Source: Lingula anatina (lineage: Eukaryota; Brachiopoda; Lingulata; Lingulida; Lingulidae). Taken from it: a stretch of DNA of 64,000 bases. The notes under the pieces are model-generated. The model ran no database searches and was not told where the DNA came from. It saw only the letters and a list, made by a program, of their open reading frames with translations. The stretch spans positions 29,225-93,224 of the forward strand of contig NW_019773518.1 of the NCBI RefSeq assembly GCF_001039355.2. Direction: 5' to 3'. The position numbers were made by a program, and so were the translations under genes. Every line of letters begins with the position of its first letter. Within the stretch, counting starts at the first letter, position 1. Positions 49,601-61,089 of this stretch are shown here, piece by piece.

Positions 49601-52600
49601 CAGTACAAATCAAACAAAAGGAAAACGTTACTATGCTATTTATGTTTACAAGGATATCACCTTACCTTTGTTTGTGGTGCACTTATTCTTGACTCCACTT
49701 ACAGCTTTCACTTCTCCCGAAGAGTCAAAGAATCCGTTCAAACGCCTGGAGCGAGAGCTTGTCCCAAAACATGCATTTGCCGTATCCTCCGAAAGTTGGC
49801 GACGTATTATCAATACACCAGTTTTAGTCACCTGTTGGTGACTTTCGTTGCTTCGTGTCACAACGTGTAGTGTATCATTTTCCATCACGGTTTCCAAGTC
49901 ACTCTCAACTGGGACTTCACTGTATGACTCGTTCGCTGCACGTTCAACTGTCTGTTGATAAATATTTCCGCATTTTTGGTGTGCTTCATAGTCAATAGGT
50001 GGTGCCACAGGCGTCAAATATCGTATAAAGGTGTAAGCAACACAGCGCGTCTCCTATAATTGATTTAATGATCAATAATTCAATTAAAATTAATAAATAG
50101 TCATCTTTTTCAAACATTAGTGAACACAACTTATTTAGGATTGTGCTTGATTAATATCCTGTATGAACTGCCAACAGAATATACACTTTTGATATAGCAA
50201 TGTAAGTATAGATGCTTAAGAGCAACAATATGCGATGCAAATACAAACAAACAAAACAAAACCATTAGTTACATATTAAACAAATATTTCTATGTAATAA
50301 ACTTGTTTTACAAACAACCAGACACTGTTTACAGCTATCCTTGTGAGATCTCAATTTTTATAAATTCAACTAACTTTTATCATACCTTGCTGCACTCGAG
50401 CGCACATTCCTCTTCAGATTTTCCGTCGAGGAAGAGGAATCGGTCCACCCCGTCAAAATCTTCTTCCAAGGATAACACCACGTGGTCGTTAAACTGTTGG
50501 TAATCGCATGAAGGATAAACCTGCAAGTCTTAATTAAGGGCGTCAATGAATATGAGGGGTAGGCCTACGTACTTCCAGTTCAGTTGACAGTGCTTAATTT
50601 GATGCTGTGCCATCTTTTCTGAATGCTTCTAAGATAGTTTTACTATTACATTTAACCATTTAAACTTTAAACAAAACAAAAGACATGACGTACATTCTCT
50701 AATGGGTAACTCTTAAACTTTTCATTAAATATTATATTATTACATTATTTAAATTAATTTAAAGACACCCACCATCACATGAGGTACCTGTCCACGGTTG
50801 CTCACAGTTACAGCTGAAGGATCCGCCCACATTTGTGCAAGTACCGCCATTTTGACACGGATTGTCCACACACAGGTCGGGAGCTGAAGTATTGATATTT
50901 CACATATGTAAAATGTATTGTGATGCTGGCCATATTTTTATTGAGACTTAGTGTGACATGATTAATATTGTTCTCCTGTCTAAAATTTATTGTAAGGCGT
51001 CTAAGTTAACACCGATAAATATTAACATATATGAAAACTCAAATGACAAGCAGCACACAAACATACAAATTAAATTAAAATAAATAAATAAATAAATAAT
51101 AGCCAAGAAAACACATTAAGATACCCCGACTTACCTTGACAGGTGCTGCCTACCCAACCTTGGCCACACGTACAGGTAAAACCACCGATATTCTCCTGAC
51201 ACGTCCCTCCATTGAAACATGGATTTATAGCACACTCATCTATGTCTGCAATTGAAATGTATGAGGGCATTACAAAGTGGGTTGGCTTTGTTCAAATAAC
51301 CTCAGTGTTCGATTCAACTCTTTAATTGCATCTAAAAACAATTAACATGCCAAAAATACCGCTTTGCTAAACTATTCTACTTAGTTTCAAACAGTTAGTC
51401 ACGTTATCCTAAATAGCGCGTTTGCTGCGTGGGATTCTGCACGTATGATAAAGTGATACATCAACGACATCAGGAATTATTGGTTAAGAAAATCGCACTC
51501 CTGGGTTGCACTTACATACCAAGCTTATGGTCCGAATTCAACAGAACACGAAAAAATGGTCACAATTTGCAAAATGTTAGAACAAGAAGTTGTAGAGAGG
51601 AAGATTAATACAGTGGCGTATTTAGGGGGTGTCAGGGGGAACCTGACCCCCCCCCCCTTCGATTTCTGAAATAAAATCACACCAATGGTCCCCTCTTGAA
51701 ATTAGAATTTTGACTAGCTGAATCATATTTCTACACCCTGTAAATAGACCTGCTTGGCAGCTCCACAAAACGTGTTAAAACTTTAAATTAACTCGTCATA
51801 TCCCGATATAAAAGTTTACGAACTTGCATATATCTTACCTGTTTCGCACACTTCTCCTGTGTAACCAAGGGGACAGTCGCACGTGAAAGTGTCCATGCCG
51901 CCCTGACACACCCCACAATTCAAGCATGGCCGACTGGAACATTCGTCAATCTCTGGCATGATAAATGGGATAACTTAAAGGTGGAATTGCAATTAAATCT
52001 AAGTTTATCTCATTTGTCTTAATTTAAAGTAACCAGATGGCACAAAACAAATCATTTGGCTTCATTGGAGTAGCTTTAAAAAACATCAATTTTTTCAATT
52101 ACTCAAATATACTTAGTGACATAATTTGAGTAATAACAAACGCAGCAAATAAATTAAACAAAATAAAGAGGTGCAGTGGAGCCAATGCGTGCTTTCAATT
52201 CCGCACCCGCACCATAACTAAATGTTGATTTGCTACATAGGGTATAAAGGATAATAAAACAACAAGCAACTCAAGGTATTAGCTGTCGGTCGTATCACGG
52301 GTGTATTTTGGTCATTTCTTACCCGTTTCACACAATTCTCCAGTATAGCCTGGCGCGCATGTGCAAATATAATTATTCCCCGAAAACATGCACGTCCCAC
52401 CGTTTAAACAGTCAGTAGACACAGAGCACTCATTATGCATTGCTGCAAATGTAACAATATGAATACGTTATAAGGAACAACAGAATACGCATGATCAATC
52501 AATCAACACACACAGTAAAGTGTAAAATAAATACGAATATCTTAAGTGAAAATAAGAATAAAACAATTGGTAGTTATAAAATAAAAATAAAACTGTAATC

Positions 52601-55600
52601 TAAAGAATAATTCTTACAGGAAATATATTTCTCATAACGTCTAGGGGCACCTTACTATATCTACCTTATGGAAAGAGAGACAAGGAAAGGAGAAAGAGAG
52701 AGAGGCTGGGGGGGGGGGGGAGGGGGGAAGAGAGGGGAATGAAATAAATGAGAGAGATAGAGAAGGGACATACATGGAATCCGTGTTTGGCATAATACAC
52801 CAGTTGTATCATTTTTGCATGCGCAGCTAAACATATTCACCATATCATTACATGTTCCGCCATTGAAACACGGGTTGCTGCTACATTCGTTCATTTCTGC
52901 AAAATATAATGCTCCAAAGATAAAAAAAAGTGTATCAAAATATGTAATAACACTTTAATTTTATAAACTGCTAAAAAACTACGTCAACATTTCAATATGG
53001 ACACGAAAGTAATTTCAGAAGACATAATCAGTCATGCATTCAAAGTATATTTATCTGTATAACTTGTAATTTAAATATCTAAAGCATCAACTTAAATGAT
53101 CTTACATAACATACCCGTCTCACAGAAAACTCCTGTGAAGCCTGCTACGCATGCGCAGTAGAATCCATTGACTTCGTCGTGGCACGTGGCTCCGTTATGG
53201 CAAGGGTCGCTTTCACACTCGTTTATGTCTTATGAAAGAAAAAGAAAAACTATGATAAAGGTTCTCATTTTACACTAAATATATACAGCAATGAAACAAC
53301 TCGTGCCTGCGTTTGGATTCGTTTTACTCTCTCAAATTTGGTGTAATGTTAATAAATACAGAAAACTATTTGTTTCAAACAATTCAAATACTGACAGAGG
53401 CTAATTCTGAGTAAAAATTAGAGTATAAATAATCGCACTGACCCGTGTCGGGGGCCAAGCGTTACTCCTACATTGGCCAAAATCTCTTTTCGCGCAAATA
53501 TGACAATAGAACCAAAGAATACATTTCATTTAGGTTTCTCTGAATTGACCATTTATTTTGTTGTTGTAGGTATCTTATTCTCTTGTAAAACAAACGCAGC
53601 GATTAAATTAGTGTGTTAGTAAATCACATGATAAATTGCTATATCTCCGTTGTTTAGTTAAAAGAAAACCCGCTAGAGGCGCTATTAGTGCAGTTACGTC
53701 ATTGAAGGGCTAACAAAACGCCAAGCATACTGAGAGGTTGGAAGGTTGGGCTTTCTAAGAATATTTTGACGAAATTTTGACGGCCATGCCATACCCGTTT
53801 CACAAAGTGTTCCCGTCCACCCGGCATAACAGGCGCAGTAGAACATACGATATAAATCCACGCATTTCCCATTCAGGCATGGGCGGTTAATACACTCGTC
53901 AAGATCTGAAAGAGAGATGCCGTCATGCGTAATATGTATCCATTTTGTATTCATGGCGTATCCAAGTATCCGTTTTAACATTTGAGGAATTGAAAATAAT
54001 CGAAGATTTAATTGTGAATTAAGTTTTCTTTCTTTAAGTTATTCATTATCACTTATTTATCTTGTGGAAAACCGGATTAACAAACTGACCCATTATCAAG
54101 GCAGCTCTCTCCACGATTGGTCGCACTGTCATATGTTGCCATGGTATTTGTAAACACGACATTGGTTAATTCGAGTGAGCCTATCATTAATAACGACAAA
54201 AAGTTCATGTGATTGAGAAGAAAAAGGAGTCGACTTACCGTTCGCCATAACAGTCTCGTAAAGGAAATCGCTTGAAATGCTGAAACCGATTAAAAGCATG
54301 AACAGTCACCAAGTACAGTCTATAGATCTATACGAATTATCGAACGCTACTTTAGTTTTACTTTGTTAGATCCACTTAAGTTTATAGCATATTTTTACAT
54401 AGTTTTGCGTTTATTTTTCACCTCTATGAGGCATCTAATAAATAAATAAATAAATAAAATGATAACAACTTTGGACTTTTGGATATCGCTAATGTCAGTG
54501 CCTCACCCTCTTATATTCACTGCCTGACAGCCAATAGTGAAATAGCCAGTTTGGTTTGCCATCGGCGTCCACGAAATATCAACAAAATACATATTCTCAG
54601 ACATCTGCTCCACGGGAGTTCTCGTGACACCGTACGGCGCTAGCAGGATAAATTCATCTATGCTGAAAAAATTTAAATGTGAAGCAGAAAACGAATCCCA
54701 TTGAAATTCCACCTAAAACAAGAATCAGCAAACAATTTTGATCGAATGCAGCGTATCGAATTTCTTTTTCTTAAATCTACTTTTCCCTTTTTTAACATGG
54801 CGTTCAAGACACTCTGCACCCGAAGTCGGTTGCATGACGTGCAACATCCCTCTCAAAACACAGAACAGAAATGTGTAAAGATAGTTAATACAAAGACAAA
54901 ATTATATAGTAAACAATTTCCTTAGACTGCAAATCTTTCAAAGGGAAGTTTGACCTCGGCCTTCAAGATTAGGCTTCAGATTTCCTCATTGCTACATGGT
55001 ATACACCTTCACAAATAAGGTACAGTCATGAGCATAGATATCCAACTGCATCGTTACACAAATAAATCAGTATACTCTACATACGGGAACCGGCTTAGAA
55101 TTCGGACCCTCCTGTGGAAGCTCGCAGCCGGCGCGATGGCTGTTGGACCGGAAGACAGTCCAGACTTCAACAAGACAGGGATGTCGTCATAGCTGCCAAT
55201 TTCCAATGCTTTGATCAAAACCTAGTCAAATGACATGACAGTAAATGTCATAAACACATCTTACAAACTTAGACATGTAAGACCGTAGTAATATATGCTA
55301 AATTCGGGTGTTTTTCGGTGAAATGCAATTATTTTCTCTCGGTATGCATGTCAAATAATACACTGCCACCCTCTTGCCATATATAAACATTAAACGTTTC
55401 GGTGCCCTTAGAGATGTTCCAGCATATACCGCTTGACTGTGGGTTTACAGTGGATTATCTCACTCGCAATACGGATTAATTTTTAAGCGCACTTGCATAA
55501 GATATACAGGTGCGAGAGATGTCGGCTTTAAGTGGATGCCCAGATCTTGGTTTATCAGCCAAGCTTGTCCATTTCATTATTTTTAAAGATCTGTTACACA

Positions 55601-55851
55601 TTAAATGATAGACCTTATTAATCTCAACACTATTTAGTACTCACTGAGACAGCTTGGCAACACAGAATGGTCGCCATGAAAAAGAAATTCTCGCTGTAAG
55701 AACCCTGATAAAGGATGTTAAAAATGCCACGGTGAACTGTTGTGTTTATTTATTGTACTTAAATTGATGAGGCAAAACCATGGTAATTCTTAAGTTTGCT
55801 ACCCGATAGCCTTCATGAGACAAGTAGAAAAACACGTTAAAACTACTATAA

Positions 55852-55912
<61 letters not shown>

Positions 55913-56972
55913 TTTTTTAACAAATAAATAACAACAAGCAGTAAAGACAACGTTAAACACAAATTTGGCATACGTCACAATCACAAATAAATAATATATT
56001 CACAAAACCGGCAATAGGCCTATATGCTTACCTGTAAAGGTACAGCAGACAGCGGAGTCTCATCATTCTTCGTGGCTCCACCTAGCGTGATAGGTCTGCG
56101 CGGGAAATCTTCAATGATCAGCGCGACGGCATACAAATCGCCATGATTAAAAACATCGGTGTTGGGTATATACAACGTGCAGTTCTGAAGTAAAAATACG
56201 ATAATGAGAGAGAGAGAGAGAGAAAGAAAAGAAAATGGTCGGGGTGTAGTTTGTCTTTCCAAAGTATACTTTTGTTCCTTATGTCTAAACAATGTAACAG
56301 TGTATTTTGAAACGATTCTCAAACAAAATAAGCGGGCTTTGCCGAATTTGGCTCTCAACATAGAAGTGCCTGGACATATGTCCACATACGCCAATAGACT
56401 CACGTCGTACAAAATGGCCCCTTTCAGCCTGCCGCACACGCTGCCGCACTCCGTATCGCCGCGCCCCCAGCGGCACCGGACAAAATCACCCTCTGGGTCC
56501 AGCACCGGGAACTCTATGGTGGCGTCACATCCACGGCAGACATTTATCCTGAAACCGGAAGGTAAATAGTATCACAGCTTCGGCACGTAGTCATAAAAAG
56601 GACCAAGACATTATTACACCATGAATACGCACGCCATGTACACGTACAAGCACGTACACAAAGTTAAGACAGACATGCACATGCACATGCACGCACTTTA
56701 TTACATCAACACATACAAGCACTTACACACATGTAGGCATACATCAACGGATAAGAGGATGAACACACACACACATTCACACGCACACACACACAAACAA
56801 ACAAGCACACGCTGGCGCATGCGTACACACATGAACGTAGACACACACACACACACACACGCACACACACACACAAGCAAATAAACATGTACAAGTGCAA
56901 ACACAAATACACCCGCTAGCGAGCGCACACTTACACATTCACACACATTCACACATACGTAAGCGCGTGTAT

Positions 56973-57008
<36 letters not shown>

Positions 57009-58081
57009 GTATGCCATCAATCCATAGGACTGGGGACTGGAGTTGGGCTTGTTGACGTCACTGCGGTAGCCTAGGTTTACCTGTGTGAGGACACTGAACG
57101 CCTCTCCACCACGCTCTGTCAGACCGATCCACGCCGACCCCGTAAAACTAGAACGCACAGGCATATTTATGTCAAGTTTATAAATCTTTAATTGGAGTAG
57201 TGGCGGATTTAGAGGGAGGGGGGGGGGTAGGGTGGTCCTGACCCCGACCCCCCTTCTGTTTCTGAAAAATATATATCACACCAATATTCCCTCTTTAAAT
57301 TAGAATTTTGACTAGCTAAATCATAGATTTAAACCGTACCGAAGGGCACTGTTTGCTCTCCAAAACGCACAAAAAAAAAAAAAAAAAAAAAACTGGGCAC
57401 TTGAACAGGCCCCAAATTTTACACCAAGAGGGCGATGATTGGTTTTGCATCTGAGGCATGTAATTCCGGACCCCTCCCCCCCCTTCAAATAATCCTGGAA
57501 CCGCCCCTGTGGACTGATGGTTCATTCTAGTTGACATCTAACTGAGAGAGAAGCAACCTTGTCAACTATAATAAATTATATGGCCAGTGACAGCTTTAAT
57601 TAAATAATGTATGTAAAACATGACTGGATGACTATCAAACAGCACAGTAACGCGTGATTCATAATCAATATTAGTCTAAATGTATGGCCAGCTGTCGCGC
57701 TAAACTTGGACAAATAATTCGTATCATTTGTCCAAGATCTAAATTAGTGAAACCAGTCTTTGTCCACCACTTACCCGAGCACATAGCGTCCAAAGGTTTG
57801 AAAGGTGTAATCAAACGCTCTCTCGCCCTCCTCATAGTATTCTGTGGTGCTGACAGCTGTCACCGTGTACACGTGGTTTGACAAGTGTCTGGAACGCAGA
57901 CAACCTGGTCCTGGCGACGGCAGGGAAAAAAGAGGACAGAAAAAGATAACAACGATGTCAAATAAATTATTTGAATTTTTCTTGTCGATGTACGATGATA
58001 ATGAGGCGCAGCTTCTGCAGGCGCTTAAGCCCCCTCTACACGACGGCGTCCTTTCTGCGTCCTGTAGTACGGTCCCGTTTG

Positions 58082-58129
<48 letters not shown>

Positions 58130-58392
58130 TCGTGCCGCCAACTGGCCGATCAATAAGCATATAGATACCTGTGCCTCTTTTCTACGACCACTACGATGCC
58201 AATTTCATTGTCGCACAATGCATAGACGCCGCAGAAAAGACGCCGTCCAGTGTAAAAGAGGTTTGAGGCAAGTGGGTGTGGTATTCGAATGAATGGCTAA
58301 AACTGACCGGGGCAAGAGCATGTTCTCAACACGGAAGATCGTGTCATATTGGACGAAGTAATAGATCATCTTTCGTGAAAAACTGTCATATT

Positions 58393-58427
<35 letters not shown>

Positions 58428-61040
58428 TCTCGCATGCGCAGAGCTAGTCATACCTGAGTAACACTTCCAGGATCCCATAATAAAGGTTCCCTCTTGACCA
58501 ACGTGTCTGACACTGCACCGTGGACCACAGGGCCCAGTTCCCAGTCTCCACGCTGACCGGTAGTAAAACTCAACCTTATTTGTACAGATAATGATAATAA
58601 TTATTATAATTATAGCTCATCACTTGTCTATCAATTTATCATAATAACAATAATAATAACATCAATAATAACAACAGAGATTTGAACTAGGTCGTTTCAC
58701 TTGGACAGATCGACAACTTGATAGCCTGTCTATTATGTAACAGAGTCAAGTAATCGAAGCGTCCGCGATGGACACGGTCAGTTTAACTAACCAGCAGAGA
58801 TCGTGCATGTGAAAGGAGCAAAACCTGCTTTAGTGAGGGTCTGTCACAGTTGGCTAATGAAACGAGTTCGAAGAGAAAAGCACCTTTAAAATCATCTGCC
58901 TGTTTAAGCATTTCTTTACAGCAGTGACTACAATGGCGTTAAAAAGATGGCACGTCGAGACTGGTCGCTGTAATAAGTCGACTTCCAAAAACGATAACCC
59001 CCCTTAAAAATAAGGTCGATATTTCCTTCTAAAATCTTCAGGACGACATTGCGTTCTAAGCATTACGGGGATCGTACTAGTAAAACTAGATTATTTAATT
59101 AAAAATGGTAAATAAATCATCAAATGCAAACGCAGTGGGGAGATGAGCAATGATTCGAGAGCAAAATAATTCTTTCGAGGGAAATTTTGATTTGACGGGA
59201 AAATCCCCGAATAAATTGCATTAACTTCCACATCCCATACGGTACCTTCAGGTGGTCGTTTTTGTGGCATCTCCAGCTGATTGTAGCACCTCGGAAGTGA
59301 CTCGCTGAAGAGAAGATGAAAAACAGACATTAACTGAACGACACTCTCGCACAGAATCGAAACATACACACTCATTTAATGAAACACTCTGACAGACCCG
59401 AAAGAGTAAGAGTTTGATCTTATGGCAATAAGCTGTTCTACATAATGGTAATCACTTCACAAACTACTGCTACCGGTATTTGCATATGTAGATAACCCAG
59501 CTTATAAAATGGGATGCCTAAATTATTGAAACACATATAAAACAAAGCAAAGTATCGTGAATGTGTTAAATAGGTTAACATTGATTAAGTTAGAAAAATA
59601 GGACTACAAACCATATGTGATTGCAGGTATCGCGGAGACGAGTGTTAGAATAAAATACAAGGTCGTTGCAGACTGGGGCCACATCGCACTGTTCTTCCTT
59701 GCCCTAGTTCTCTTAAAGTGAGGAATCTGAAACATACACTATTTAAAGTGCATATATTGGCGTCACAAAACTTGGCAAGTTTGGAAGCTTAGTTGTCTAA
59801 TGAAATTGCCCAAGCTCTACACAAAGGGGAATCAGACAAAAGAAGTGCACCCACCTGGGCAAGGTGTCAAAATAAGACAATTACACGAACAATAAAACAA
59901 CAAGTCGGTTTTCCATGATCGTTGGTGGACTCTTCCATTATATCTCTGCTTTAAATCTAAGACTCAATGGTCCTTGTACAAATTAATCAGGTACTGGGAA
60001 CATTAAGTACTGTAAGGTGTCTTGAAGCTTGCAAAGTGTATGAAAGGTTAAAAGTTAGACCCAGCTAAGCACTGTAAGGCACCGTTGTCAATGTCCCTGT
60101 GAGCGATGTTATATTTTTTACAAATTCGACATTAAAATCGTTACGTTGAAGTTGTTCAGGGAAAATTCAGAGAAAGTCAACAATAGTCAGTTTAAAAGGT
60201 TAATGTTGTTGTTCCCGCCAAAAATTTGTTCACCCTGTGTTTTTTTTCAAACTAAGTAGGAAATTACAGCAAGACGAAGGACTCTTAAGGTGTAAATATT
60301 CAAGCTGCAAACTTATCACAAGGGCGATTAAAGGTACATGTACACTCCATGAGTTTGAAAATCCCCAAATGCTTATCCACAGCCTCTTAATAAAACTTTA
60401 AAAAAGATTTAAGTTCTGCAGCCTACCTGATGTTGATATTACCATTAGAGATTACTAGAAAATGGTTGCTGTTATAATGACTGGCCAGTGCTTCTACGCT
60501 AAAATCAACCTTTGTAACTTTTATATAAGGTCGAATCGAAGTGCAGAGAGGGATAGATAAATGATTCGTGGGTAAAACTTGCTTATTTCCCTGGGAAAAA
60601 CCACTTTGGCAGGTAAATCTCATGGAGAGTACCTTAACCGATGAGTACGTAGACTCAACTATTTAGCTCAGTGGTAGAATTAACTCAGGATATTTAAAGT
60701 TAAATTACGAAGAATAACTTGGCCGGCAGACTTCAAACACATCAAAGTAATCACGCAAAATTACCATTAAAGTGATTGTCTCCGACATAGTACAAACTGT
60801 ACATTCAAGAACATACAACAGTGTTATTAGACAAGCCCGGCAAAGGACAATAGGCACTGGCGTCGCAAAACGAGACACGGAGGCACAAATAAGCAATAAA
60901 CAAAAATAATTACACAGCTTACGCAACTCAATATATTTTGAGGCTTTTATAAGTCGAAGAGAGCGGAATATATGTAGCTTTATTAAGGCTTACATACGTC
61001 TCTTTTTTTCTGTTATTTTTGTGAGGAATTATTAATTCAC

Positions 61041-61089
<49 letters not shown>

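Noticed and set aside
50386-50523. Exon of the PAN region with the stronger acceptor TTGCAG at about 50522
   Set aside because: With the phase 1 donor of the previous EGF exon this acceptor gives an in-frame TAA after ten codons. The weaker TTAATTAAG acceptor eight bases upstream keeps the frame, so it was preferred.
56701-57006. Cys/Val-rich minus-strand open frames
   Set aside because: They are translations of the CA/GT microsatellite.
60655-60720. tRNA-like A box (TAGCTCAGTGG at about 60664)
   Set aside because: The A-box consensus is matched, but no B box (GGTTCRANNCC), no acceptor-stem pairing and no anticodon arm could be found downstream. At best it is a decayed tRNA-derived fragment.
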